The notes beneath the pieces were generated by a model. The model made no database searches. It saw only the letters and a program-made list of their open reading frames with translations, and was not told the origin of the DNA. Below are positions 37,162 to 46,300 of a DNA stretch of 64,000 bases, one piece after another. Source of the DNA: Streptomyces mirabilis. Its GTDB lineage: Bacteria; Actinomycetota; Actinomycetes; Streptomycetales; Streptomycetaceae. The translations under genes were made by a program, and so were the position numbers. The stretch is from contig NZ_CP074102.1 of NCBI RefSeq assembly GCF_018310535.1, positions 2,170,001-2,234,000 of the forward strand, written 5' to 3'. Within the stretch, counting starts at the first letter, position 1, and the number at the start of each line of letters is the position of its first letter.

Positions 37162-37824
37162 ATGGGCTTCACGATCGGCAGCAGTCGGGGGATGCGCGAA
37201 AGCCGGCCCGGCACCCGTCGCCGCGGCCGCTCGTCGGAGTGCACCGCAGTGGCCGAGTTCACCGGGCTGTGGGGCTGGGACGTGATCCCCGGCGCCCGGG
37301 CCGCCGCGGGCGCGTGCTCCTGTGGCAAGGCCGGCTGCCCCGAGCCGGGGGCGCATCCGCTGGACTTCGCACCGGTGCTCGAAGCGGGCGCCACGCTCGA
37401 CGAGGTCTCCGAGATCTGGGGCGAGTTCCCGGGTGCCGCGGTGATGCTCCCGGTCGGCCGCGCGTTCGACGTCATCGAGGTCGCCGAGGCCGCCGGTCGC
37501 CGCGCGCTCGTCCGTCTGGAGCGGATGGGACTGCCCACCGGGCCGGTCACCGCGACCCCGGACGGCCGCGCCCACTTCCTCGTCGCCCCCGGCGCCGCGG
37601 CCGAGCTCCCCGAGCTGCTCTACCGGATGGGCTGGGACGACGCCTCCCTCGACCTGCACGGCCTCGGCCCCGGTACGTACGTCACCGCCCCGCCCTCCGA
37701 CCGCGCCGGCCTCGGTCCGGTCCGCTGGCTGCGCTCCCCCGCCCTGGATTCGGCGACGAAGCCGCCGCAGGCACGGTTGCTGCTGGGGACGCTGGCGTAC
37801 GTGGCGCACCGGTCGCGCGCGTAG
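37162..37824 (+). CDS. Bifunctional primase/polymerase-domain protein
   Basis: The 220-residue protein resembles the bifunctional DNA primase/polymerase N-terminal (Prim-Pol) domain family. Recognisable are FTGLWGWDVIPGARAAAGAC, the Cys-rich insert CSCGKAGCPEPGAHP, and GRAFDVIEVAEAAGRRALVR in the position of the catalytic Asp region. Only this domain is present, with no helicase. The exact catalytic acids are not certain (the usual DxD is replaced by FDVIEV), so activity is doubtful. Start ATG 37162 follows TTGGAGGGGGC, a strong ribosome binding site; the frame open from 37078 is less likely. It is convergent with ftsY, with a shared terminator between them. Confidence 0.75.
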   Translation: MGFTIGSSRGMRESRPGTRRRGRSSECTAVAEFTGLWGWDVIPGARAAAGACSCGKAGCPEPGAHPLDFAPVLEAGATLDEVSEIWGEFPGAAVMLPVGRAFDVIEVAEAAGRRALVRLERMGLPTGPVTATPDGRAHFLVAPGAAAELPELLYRMGWDDASLDLHGLGPGTYVTAPPSDRAGLGPVRWLRSPALDSATKPPQARLLLGTLAYVAHRSRA

Positions 37825-37844
37825 CGACAACGCCGTACACAGCA

Positions 37845-37884
37845 AAGCGTCCGCCCCCGAACTGCACCGCGGGGGCGGACGCTT
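37845..37884. terminator. Bidirectional terminator between convergent genes
   Basis: AAGCGTCCGCCCCCG (37845-37859) pairs perfectly with CGGGGGCGGACGCTT (37870-37884) around ten bases. It lies between the convergent primase-domain gene and ftsY and can serve both strands. Confidence 0.8.
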
Positions 37885-37917
37885 CCTGAACCACCTACCG
37901 ACTTCGGGAGGTGGGGG

Positions 37918-39126
37918 TCACTCTCCGATAAGGGCGTCAACGAACGCCTCCGGCTCGAACGGCGCCAGATCGTCCGCGCCCTCGCCCAGACCCACCAGCT
38001 TGACCGGCACTCCCAGATCGCGCTGGACCGCGATCACGATGCCGCCCTTCGCGGTGCCGTCGAGCTTGGTCAGCACGATGCCGGTGATGTCGACGACCTC
38101 GGCGAAGACGCGGGCCTGCACCAGACCGTTCTGGCCGGTCGTGGCGTCGAGGACGAGCAGCACCTCGTCGAGCGGGGCGTGCTTCTCGACGACACGCTTG
38201 ACCTTGCCGAGCTCGTCCATGAGCCCGGTCTTGGTATGAAGTCGTCCGGCGGTGTCGATGAGGACGACGTCGGCGCCCTCCTCGATGCCCTCCTTGACCG
38301 CGTCGAAGGCGATCGAGGCGGGGTCGCCGCCCTCGGGGCCCCGCACGGTACGGGCGCCTACGCGCTCACCCCAGGTCTGCAGCTGGTCGGCGGCGGCGGC
38401 ACGGAAGGTGTCGGCGGCGCCGAGCACCACGTTCTTGCCGTCGGCGACGAGTACGCGGGCGAGCTTGCCGGTGGTGGTGGTCTTCCCGGTGCCGTTGACA
38501 CCGACGACCATCACGATGCCCGGGGTGTCGAGGTTCGAGTCGGTCTTGACCGTCCGGTCGAACTCGGGGACGAGGAGCTGCAGCAGTTCCTCGCGCAGCA
38601 GGGTGCGCAGCTCGTCGGGCGTCCGCGTACCGAGCACCTTCACGCGCTCGCGCAGCCGCTCGACCAGCTCCTGGGTGGGCTGCACGCCGACGTCGGCGGT
38701 CAGCAGCGTGTCCTCGATCTCCTCCCAGGTGTCCTCGTCGAGGTGCTCGCGCGAGAGGAGCGTGAGCAGCCCCTTGCCGAGCGCGTTCTGCGAGCGGGAG
38801 AGGCGGGCACGCAGCCGCACCAGACGCCCGGCGGTCGGCTCCGGGATCTCGATCGCGGGGGCTTCGACAACGGGTGCGGGTTCCTCGACGACGACCGGCC
38901 CTGCCGAGCCGTCCGGGAGATCCACCTCCTCTATCGTCCGGCGATCTTCGTCGTGCGGGGTCTCGGCCTCGTCGCCGATGTGCGGCTCGGCCGGAGGGGC
39001 GGTGATGTCGGGCGTGGTGGGGGGCGCCGGGGGCAGCGGCTTCTTACGGCGACTGCCGATGACGAGCCCGCCGAGTGCGCCGATCACGACCACGGCGATG
39101 ACTACAGCAAGGATGACGGTTTCCAT
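37918..39126 (-). CDS. ftsY: Signal recognition particle receptor FtsY
   Basis: FtsY is the membrane receptor for Ffh-ribosome complexes. The 402-residue protein has an N-terminal hydrophobic segment (METVILAVVIAVVVIGALGG) that can anchor it, an acidic/Pro-rich linker, and the NG GTPase domain. The GTPase has GVNGTGKTTTTGKLA (G1), DTAGRLHTKTGLMDEL (G3) and TKLDGTAKGG (G4). The start at 39126 was chosen because it yields the typical actinobacterial membrane-anchored form. Terminator 37845-37884 follows the gene. Confidence 0.96.
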   Translation of the reverse strand: METVILAVVIAVVVIGALGGLVIGSRRKKPLPPAPPTTPDITAPPAEPHIGDEAETPHDEDRRTIEEVDLPDGSAGPVVVEEPAPVVEAPAIEIPEPTAGRLVRLRARLSRSQNALGKGLLTLLSREHLDEDTWEEIEDTLLTADVGVQPTQELVERLRERVKVLGTRTPDELRTLLREELLQLLVPEFDRTVKTDSNLDTPGIVMVVGVNGTGKTTTTGKLARVLVADGKNVVLGAADTFRAAAADQLQTWGERVGARTVRGPEGGDPASIAFDAVKEGIEEGADVVLIDTAGRLHTKTGLMDELGKVKRVVEKHAPLDEVLLVLDATTGQNGLVQARVFAEVVDITGIVLTKLDGTAKGGIVIAVQRDLGVPVKLVGLGEGADDLAPFEPEAFVDALIGE

Positions 39127-39352
39127 AACAAGCCCAGTATGGCGTGACCACCCGCTCGACCGTTCGTTGTCCGCGTAGGGCTGCATGTCCTACGGGTCGG
39201 GCTGGCCCGCCGCCCGACCTCGCGTCGGCCGGGAAGCCCCTCAGGGGTGGAGTCACAACGCGTCCAGTGTGCGAAAGGACGCGTCGAGTGCGCGCAGCGT
39301 ACCCAGGGCGTGTCACGGCCCATACCGTGGACCGTGACACGCCCTCGCCGCC

Positions 39353-40553
39353 GACATCGACGTGTCGCCGACCATGGGTGCGACGTCGGCCGTCTCCTTC
39401 GGACTCAATTTCTGGCAGGCCCTGGCGGTCGGCCTCGCGGCGCCGGTCGTGTCGTACGGCCTGGTGGGTCTGGTCGGCATCGCGGGCAAGCGGGGCGGCG
39501 CTCCCGGCATGACCTTGCCCCGCGCGGTCTTCGGCCGGCGCGGAAACCTCCTGCCGGGTTCGCTGCCGGCCCTCGTGGTCACGACGTTCGCGATCTCGGG
39601 CCTCGGCATCAGCACCGTCCGGACGTGCAGCACATGGGTGACGTGCCTCTGCGGCGGCTCTCCCTGCTCGTCCTCGGCCATCTGGTCGCTGACATGGACA
39701 GGGGCAGGGTGTTCGGGCAGCCCGCCGGCCCGGCATCCCTGATGATCACGGGGGTCGCACTGATCGCGGCGGCGGCATCAGCTGGGCACCGTCGGCGCCG
39801 GACTTCACGCGCTGTCCGCCGCGGACGGCCTCGTCGGCGGCGATCGTGCGCAATTCGCTGGGCGGCGCCGGCATCGTCGTATTCCCTCTGATCCTGATGG
39901 GCGCGGTGATGGCGGTCTCGACGCCGGACCTGGCCTCGGCCGCCGACCCGGTCTCCTTCCTCGGCACGATCCTGCCGCTGTGGATCGCGGTGCCCTACCT
40001 GCTCATCGCCCTGGTCGGCATGCTGCTGATCAACGCGATGTCGATGTACTCGGCGGGCTTCACCGCGCAGACCCTCGGCATCAGGGTGTCGCGGCACCGG
40101 GCGGTCGCGGTCAGCCCCGTGATCTCACTGGTCCTCGGCGGTGTCCTGATGCTGGTGGCGACCTCCTTCATGGGCTCGTTCATCGCGTTCCTGTCGCTGC
40201 TCGCGGACGCTTTCTCGGCCTGGGTCGGCGTCCTCGGCGCGGACATGCTGCGCCGCGAGGCGTACGACGCCGGGGCCCTGCTCGACACCACGCGCACCAG
40301 CGCCTTCTGGTACCGGGGCGGCTTCGGCCCGGCCGCGGTCGCCGCGTGGGCGCTCGGGCTCGGCTCGGGCCTGCTGTTCAGCACGTCCGGCTGGTTCACG
40401 GGTCCGCTGGCGTCGAACAACCCCGTCGGCGAGTACGGCCTCGGCCGGTTGGCGACCATCGCCGTCTCCTTCCTGCTGTACGTGGTGCCGCCGAAGCCCG
40501 CGGTGGCGCCCGCGGCGCAGCCCGCGAAAGGGTCCGCGACTATGGTTGTCTGA
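39353..40553 (+). pseudogene. Frameshifted NCS1-type nucleobase permease
   Basis: Three frames together encode one cytosine/purine permease-like protein. The first (to about 39640) reads GATSAVSFGLNFWQALAVGL and GLVGIAGKRGG. The second (about 39645-39780) reads PLRRLSLLVLGHLVADMDRG and RVFGQPAGPASLMI. The third (about 39775-40553) reads SWAPSAPDFTRCPPRTASSA and continues through several membrane segments (VFPLILMGAVMAVSTPDLAS, IALVGMLLINAMSMYSAGFT). The N-terminus of a normal NCS1 transporter (about 40-50 residues) is also missing. At least two frameshifts therefore separate intact-looking parts. No intact start or ribosome binding site was found. Sequencing errors are an alternative explanation. 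Confidence 0.8.
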
Positions 40554-40598
40554 CGTACCGTCAGCTACCGTCCCCCTCCACACCGAAGGGGGGCTTCC

Positions 40599-41570
40599 AT
40601 GCCCGTAACCGTCGTGCGCTTCAACCTCGTCGACCCCGCCGCCACCCCCGCGTCGCTGAGTGCCCGCTACAAGGCGGCCATCGAGATGGCCGCCTACGCC
40701 GACGACCGCGGCATCACCACCGTGCAGACCGAGGAACACCACGGCGTCGCCAACAACTGGCTGCCCTCGCCGTTCGCGTTCGCGGGCGCGGTCTTCGGAG
40801 CGACCCGGCATCTCGCGGTCACCGTCTCCGCCGTCATCGGCCCGCTGCACGATCCGCTGCGCCTCGCCGAGGACATCGCCGTGCTCGACCTGCTCAGCGG
40901 CGGCCGCCTCGTCACCGTCGCGGGCATCGGCTACCGGCCCGAGGAGTACGCCCTCTTCGACGTCGACTGGAAGCGGCGCGGGGCGCTCCAGGACGAGCTC
41001 CTGGAGACGGTGCTGAAGGCGTGGACCGGCGAGGAGTTCACCTACCGGGACCGTACGGTACGGGTCACACCGCGCCCGTTCTCCGATCCGCACCCGCTAC
41101 TGCTGGTCGGCGGCTCGTCCAGGGCCGCGGCCCGGCGCGCCGCCCGGCTCGGGCTCCCCTTCTTCCCCAGCGCGCACCTCCCCGAGCTTGAGGCGTACTA
41201 CAAGGAGCGGCTCGTCGAGTACGGCACCGAGGGCTGGACCATGATGCCCGCCGCCGAGACCCCCCTGCTGCACATCGCCGAGGACCCGGACCGGGCGTGG
41301 GCCGAGTACGGCGGGCACTTCCTGCACGAGGCACGGACGTACGCCTCCTGGCAGTCCGGTGACATCCGCTCGGCCGTGAAGTCGGCTGCCACGACGGTCG
41401 AGGAACTGCGCGCGGAGGGCGTGTACCGGATCCTGACGCCCGACCAGTGCGTGGCGCAGGGTCTCGACAATCACGTGCTGCACCCGCTGTCCGGCGGGAT
41501 GCCGATCGACGAGGGCTGGCGCAGCCTGCACCTGTTCTGCGAAGACGTACTGCCCCGGCTCGGGGATTGA
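40599..41570 (+). CDS. LLM-class flavin-dependent oxidoreductase
   Basis: The 323-residue protein is a bacterial-luciferase-like (alpha/beta barrel) monooxygenase. It starts MPVTVVRFNLVDPAATPASL and shows the family segments QTEEHHGVANNWLPSPFAFA, LAEDIAVLDLLSGGRLVTVA, GIGYRPEEYALFDVDWKRRG and PHPLLLVGGSSRAAARRAAR. It would use reduced flavin, possibly F420; the substrate is unknown. The ATG follows GAAGGGGGGC. It lies just after the permease pseudogene. Its 3' end forms the left arm of a perfect 20-bp hairpin that spans the stop codon. Confidence 0.9.
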   Translation: MPVTVVRFNLVDPAATPASLSARYKAAIEMAAYADDRGITTVQTEEHHGVANNWLPSPFAFAGAVFGATRHLAVTVSAVIGPLHDPLRLAEDIAVLDLLSGGRLVTVAGIGYRPEEYALFDVDWKRRGALQDELLETVLKAWTGEEFTYRDRTVRVTPRPFSDPHPLLLVGGSSRAAARRAARLGLPFFPSAHLPELEAYYKERLVEYGTEGWTMMPAAETPLLHIAEDPDRAWAEYGGHFLHEARTYASWQSGDIRSAVKSAATTVEELRAEGVYRILTPDQCVAQGLDNHVLHPLSGGMPIDEGWRSLHLFCEDVLPRLGD

Positions 41571-41588
41571 GCCGGGGCAGTACGTCTT
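41542..41588 (+). terminator. Terminator hairpin overlapping the end of the LLM gene
   Basis: AAGACGTACTGCCCCGGCTC (41542-41561, inside the coding sequence) pairs perfectly with 41569-41588 around a seven-base loop that contains the last codon and part of the TGA. The 20-bp stem is a clear terminator candidate; it may also act for glcP on the other strand. Confidence 0.75.
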
Positions 41589-41657
41589 ACGGGTACGAGG
41601 AGAGGGGCAGCGGGGACTTGGCCCTTCTCCTCGAGTCTCGGGGCCTCTTCAGGAGGC

Positions 41658-43076
41658 TCAGCCCATCTCCTCCAGCGTCTTGCCCTTGGTCTCCTTGACG
41701 TACTTGAGCACGAAGGGGATGGAGAGCGCGGCGAAGATCGTGTAGATCACGTAGGTCGCGGAGAGGTTCCAGTCGGCCAGCGACGGGAAGCTCGCGGTGA
41801 TGGCCCAGTTGGCGATCCACTGCGCGGAGGCGGCGACGCCGAGGGCGGCGGCGCGGATCCGGTTCGGGAACATCTCGCCGAGGAAGACCCAGACCACGAC
41901 ACCCCAGGACAGGGCGAAGAAGAGGACGAAGACATGCGCGGCGATGAGGGCGACCCAGCCCTGTGTCGCCGGCAGCTTGCCGTCGACGAGGTCGTACGAG
42001 AAGGCCCAGGCCTCGAGTCCGAGACCGATGACCATACCGACGGAACCGATGAGGGCCAGCGGCTTACGGCCGATCCGGTCCACGAAGATCATCGCGATCA
42101 CGGTGCCGATGATGTTGATGATCGACGTCGTGAACGAGTAGAAGAACGACTCCGAGGGGTCGACGCCTACCGACTGCCACAGCGTCGAGGAGTAGTAGAA
42201 CGCGACGTTGATGCCGACGAACTGCTGGAAGACCGAGAGGCCGATGCCGACCCAGACGATCGGCTTGAAGAAGAAGCTGCCGCCGAGCAGGTCCTTGAAG
42301 GTCGACTTGTGCTCGCTCTTCATGGCGTGCTCGATCTCGGCGACGCGGGCCTTCAGGTCGATCTTGTCGCCCTCGACCTCCTTGAGCACCTCACGGGCGC
42401 GGTCTTCCTTGCCCACGGAGATCAGGAAGCGCGGCGACTCGGGGATCGCGAAGGAGAGCAGACCGTAGAGGACGGCCGGGATGACCATGACGCCGAGCAT
42501 GACCTGCCAGGCCTCGACGCCCATGAGCTTGCCGCGCTGGTCGCCGCCGGCGGCGTTCAGGATGCCCCAGTTGACCAGCTGCGAGATGGCGATGCCGATG
42601 ACGATCGCGGCCTGCTGGAAGGAGCCCAGGCGTCCGCGGTACGCGGCCGGGGAGACTTCGGCGATGTAGGCGGGGCCGATGACGGAGGCCATACCGATCG
42701 CGAATCCGCCGATGATGCGCCAGAAGGCGAGGTCCCACAGCGCGAACGGCAGCGCGGAACCGACGGCGCTGACCGTGAAGAGGACGGCGGAGATCTGCAT
42801 GCATCGGATGCGGCCGATGCGGTCGGCTATGCGGCCCGCGGTCGCGGCACCGATGGCGCAGCCGATCAGCGCGATGGCGATGACCTGGGCCAGGGTTGCC
42901 GAGCCGATGTCGTAGCGGCTCCGGATGGCCTCGACGGCACCGTTGATCACGGCGCTGTCGTAACCGAAGAGGAAGCCGCCCATTGCGGCCGCCGCCGCGA
43001 TGAAGATGACATGCCCGAGATGTTCGGGGTGAGCCGTCCTGGCTCCTGATTGGGGTGCCTGCGCGGTGCTGGTCAC
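41658..43076 (-). CDS. glcP: Glucose permease GlcP (MFS sugar:H+ symporter)
   Basis: GlcP is the major glucose permease of Streptomyces. The 472-residue protein is a 12-TM MFS sugar porter: GGFLFGYDSAVINGAVEAIR (TM1), GRIADRIGRIR (loop 2-3), PESPRFLISVGKEDRAREVL (central PESPR), QQFVGINVAFYYSSTLWQSV (TM7) and FVDRIGRKPL. The GTG at 43076 (MTSTAQAPQSG) is preceded by GAGGAG; the longer frame start was rejected. A promoter with an overlapping LacI-type palindrome lies about 110-150 bases upstream. Symbol by similarity and by position in the ftsY-smc interval, where S. coelicolor has glcP1. Confidence 0.9.
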   Translation of the reverse strand: MTSTAQAPQSGARTAHPEHLGHVIFIAAAAAMGGFLFGYDSAVINGAVEAIRSRYDIGSATLAQVIAIALIGCAIGAATAGRIADRIGRIRCMQISAVLFTVSAVGSALPFALWDLAFWRIIGGFAIGMASVIGPAYIAEVSPAAYRGRLGSFQQAAIVIGIAISQLVNWGILNAAGGDQRGKLMGVEAWQVMLGVMVIPAVLYGLLSFAIPESPRFLISVGKEDRAREVLKEVEGDKIDLKARVAEIEHAMKSEHKSTFKDLLGGSFFFKPIVWVGIGLSVFQQFVGINVAFYYSSTLWQSVGVDPSESFFYSFTTSIINIIGTVIAMIFVDRIGRKPLALIGSVGMVIGLGLEAWAFSYDLVDGKLPATQGWVALIAAHVFVLFFALSWGVVVWVFLGEMFPNRIRAAALGVAASAQWIANWAITASFPSLADWNLSATYVIYTIFAALSIPFVLKYVKETKGKTLEEMG

Positions 43077-43186
43077 GTGTAACTCCTCGGGCCACCCGGC
43101 CTCGCTGCCGGGGGTGTGGGGGCAAGCCCTTCGGTGGTGGTACCAGTGGCGCACAACTTCACGCCTGCCACCACCTGAAGGTAAAA

Positions 43187-43226
43187 GCAACGTTGCAGAG
43201 ACTATGCCTTCAAGTTTCGAAGTCAA
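43187..43226 (-). promoter_or_regulatory. glcP promoter with LacI/GalR-type palindrome
   Basis: On the minus strand TTGACT (43226-43221) and TAGTCT (43204-43199) form a -35/-10 pair with a 16-base spacer. Directly downstream, at the expected transcription start, is the perfect palindrome GCAACGTTGC (43187-43196), of the type bound by LacI/GalR repressors. It is 111-120 bases upstream of the glcP start. The surrounding 43077-43329 is AT-rich and contains no gene. Function is inferred from sequence. Confidence 0.6.
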
Positions 43227-43329
43227 CAGTTCCGTAGCTGTGAATTTTTCGCACCCAAGCGGTCATCGCGCATTCACTACTTGAACTCAACTAGAAGCCC
43301 AGGTCATGACCGGTGTGCGCTACACGCAT

Positions 43330-46300
43330 CTAGTGCAGCCGCTGACTGATGACCTTCGACACACCGTCGCCCTGCATGGAGACGCCGTACAACGCGTCGG
43401 CGACCTCCATCGTCCGCTTCTGGTGCGTGATCACGATCAGCTGCGAGGCCTCCTGCAGCTCCTGCATGATCCGGATCAGCCGCTGCAGGTTGGTGTCATC
43501 GAGCGCCGCCTCCACCTCGTCCATCACATAGAACGGACTGGGCCGCGCCTTGAAGATCGACACAAGGAGTGCGACGGCGGTGAGAGACCTCTCCCCACCG
43601 GACAGCAGGGACAGCCGCTTCACCTTCTTGCCGGGGGGCCGCGCCTCGACGTCCACACCCGTGGTGAGCATGTTGTCCGGGTCGGTCAGGATCAGCCGCC
43701 CGTCCCCTCCCGGGAACAGCCTGCTGAAGACACCCTCGAACTCACGTGCAGTGTCCCGGTACGCCTCGGTGAAGACCTGTTCGACACGCTCGTCGACCTC
43801 CTTCACCACCTGCAGCAGATCGGCCCGCGTCTTCTTGAGGTCCTCCAGCTGCTCGCTGAGGAACTTGTGACGCTCCTCCAACGCGGCGAACTCCTCCAAC
43901 GCCAGCGGATTGACCTTCCCCAGCTGCGCGTAGGCCCGCTCGGCCGACTTGAGCCGTCGCTCCTGCTCAGCGCGGTGGAAGGGCCGGGGCTGGTTGCGCG
44001 GGTGCTCCGGATCCTCGGGCAGTTCCTCGCCCTCGGCGGGGAGCGAGGGCGGCACGAGCTGGTCCGGACCGTAGTCCGCGACAAGCCCCGCCGGTTCGAC
44101 ACCGAGCTCCTCCAGCGCCTTCGTCTCCAGCTGCTCTATCCGCAGCCGCTTCTCGGCACCGAGTACCTCGCCGCGGTGAACCGAATCCGTGAGTTTGTCG
44201 AGCTCCGCCTTGAGATCGCGGCCTTCGTTGCGGGCGGCGACGAGGTCCTGCTCACGGCGGGCCTTGGCCGTGTCGGCGGCGGTGCGCTCCTCCTCCGCCC
44301 GGCGCAGCGACACTTCGACGTGCGCGAGGAGTTGCCGCGCTCCGGAGGCGACGGCCTCGGCGACCGCCGCCTCGTGCCGCAGCCGCGCCCGCCGCTGCTC
44401 CGCACGCGCGCGTGCCTCACGTTCCGCCCGCGCGGCCCGGTCGAGCCCGTCGGCCCGTCCCGCGAGCCCCTTCACCCGCTCCTCGTGCGTGCGCACCTGG
44501 AGGCGGGCCTCCATCTCGGTCTGCCGCGCGTTCGCGCCGTCCGCGGCGAGCCGATCCCGTACGGCCGTGTCGGGCTCCTCCTCGACGGGCATCTCCTCGG
44601 CCACGGCGAGCCGCTCGGCCAGCTCCTCTGCCTCCTCCACGGCCCGGTCGAGCGCCTCCTGCGCCCGCGCCGCGGCGGCGGTGCTCCGCTCGGCCTCCCC
44701 GGCCGCGCCGCGCGCCTGCCCGGCCAGCCGCCCCAACTGCTGCGCCACGGACGACTTCTCACGCTCGGCGGCCCGCCGCCGCTCCCCCAGCTCCTCGACG
44801 AGCGCGGCCCGCTCCCCCCGCTCCTCTGCGGCCCGGTGCTGCGCCGCGCCGAGTTCCTCGCACCGCACGGCGAGCTCCTCGAGCTCGGCAGCCGCCTCGT
44901 CGACGGACGCCTGCACTTCGAGAAGGCTGGGCGCCCCGGCGGACCCACCGTGCGCGAAGTGCGCTCCGAGCAGGTCCCCCTCCGCGGTGACCGCGGTCAA
45001 CTCCGGCCGTGCGTAGACCAGGTCCTCGGCGTCCTCGAGGGTGCCGACCACGACGATCCCGCGCAGCAGCCGCCGTACGGCGGGCATGAGCTCGGCGGGA
45101 CCACGGACGAGGTCGGCGGCGTACGGCGGCCCGGTGGGGGCCGTCTGCGGCGCTACGTCACCGGGGGTGGCGTTCGGAGTCAGGGCCCCGGAGGCGGCTC
45201 TTGCGGTTGTGTCGCCCAGAGAGGCCGCGGAGGGTCCCGCGCCGCCGGACGCGTCATGCCCGTCGGGGTGACCGCCGAGGGGCACCGCACCGGAAGCGTC
45301 GTCAGCCGCCGCCCGGTGCTGCCCGGTGCCGTCGGTGCCCTTGGTCTCGCGTGCCCCCGCCTCCTCCGGAGCCCCGGCCAGCAGCAGGGCGGCGCGGCCC
45401 GCGTCCTGCTTGCGCAGCAGGCGGATGGCTTCGGCGGCCGAGGCGGGAGTGGTGACCGCGATGGCGTCCGCCGCGGCACCGAAGGCGGCGGCGAGCGCGA
45501 CCTCGTGGCCGGGGGTGACGGACAGCAGCTCGGCGGCGGGGCCGAGGAGCCCCGTGAGGCGGTCCCTGGCCCCCAGGAGCGCCCCCGTGCCGTCCTTGCG
45601 GCGCAGACCGAGGGCGAGAGCCTCGTGGCGGGCCTGGGTGGCGGCGCGCCTGCGTTCGGCCGCCGTGGCCGCCTCACGGGCGGCGCTCAGCGCGGCCTCC
45701 GCCTCGGACAGCGCCCGCTTGGCCGCCTCGTGCCGCTCCGTCAGTTCCGCGTCGCCCGCGTCCAGGCCGTCGACCTCGGCCTTCAGCTGCTCGTACTCCT
45801 CCTGCGCGGCGAACGCCCGCTCCTGGGCCTCGTCACGGGCGACGGCGAGCCGGTCGATCTCGGCCTGGGCGGAGGCGGCCCGTGAACGGGCGGCGTTGAC
45901 CTGGCCGTTGAGGCGGGCCAGGCCCTCGCGGCGGTCGGCGATGGCGCGGGCCACATCCTTGAGGCGGCGCTCCTCGACGGCGAGCTCGCGCTCCAGTTCG
46001 GCCCGGTGCGCGACCGTGTCCTCCAGGGCGTGCTCGGCCGCCTCCAGGGCCGCTTCGAGCTCGGCCTCCTGCTCACGGATCCGCGCCGCCTCGCGCTCCA
46101 TGTCCTCGGGGTCGCGCCCACGCCGCTCCTCGGCGGGCGCCGAAGTGGCGCTCTTCACCCGCGCGTCGGCCAGCGAGATCGTGCCGCGCACCCGCTCGGC
46201 GAGCTGCGAGAGCTCGTACCAGCTCTGCTGGGCGCGCTGGAGCCGGGGCGTGAGCTGCCGGACCTCGTCCTCCAGGAGGGCCTCCCGCTGGAGCGCCTTC

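Noticed and set aside
43306..45885. 859-codon plus-strand frame opposite smc
   Set aside because: Antisense to the clear Smc sequence; its translation is biased (His/Leu/Arg/Gly-rich) without domains.
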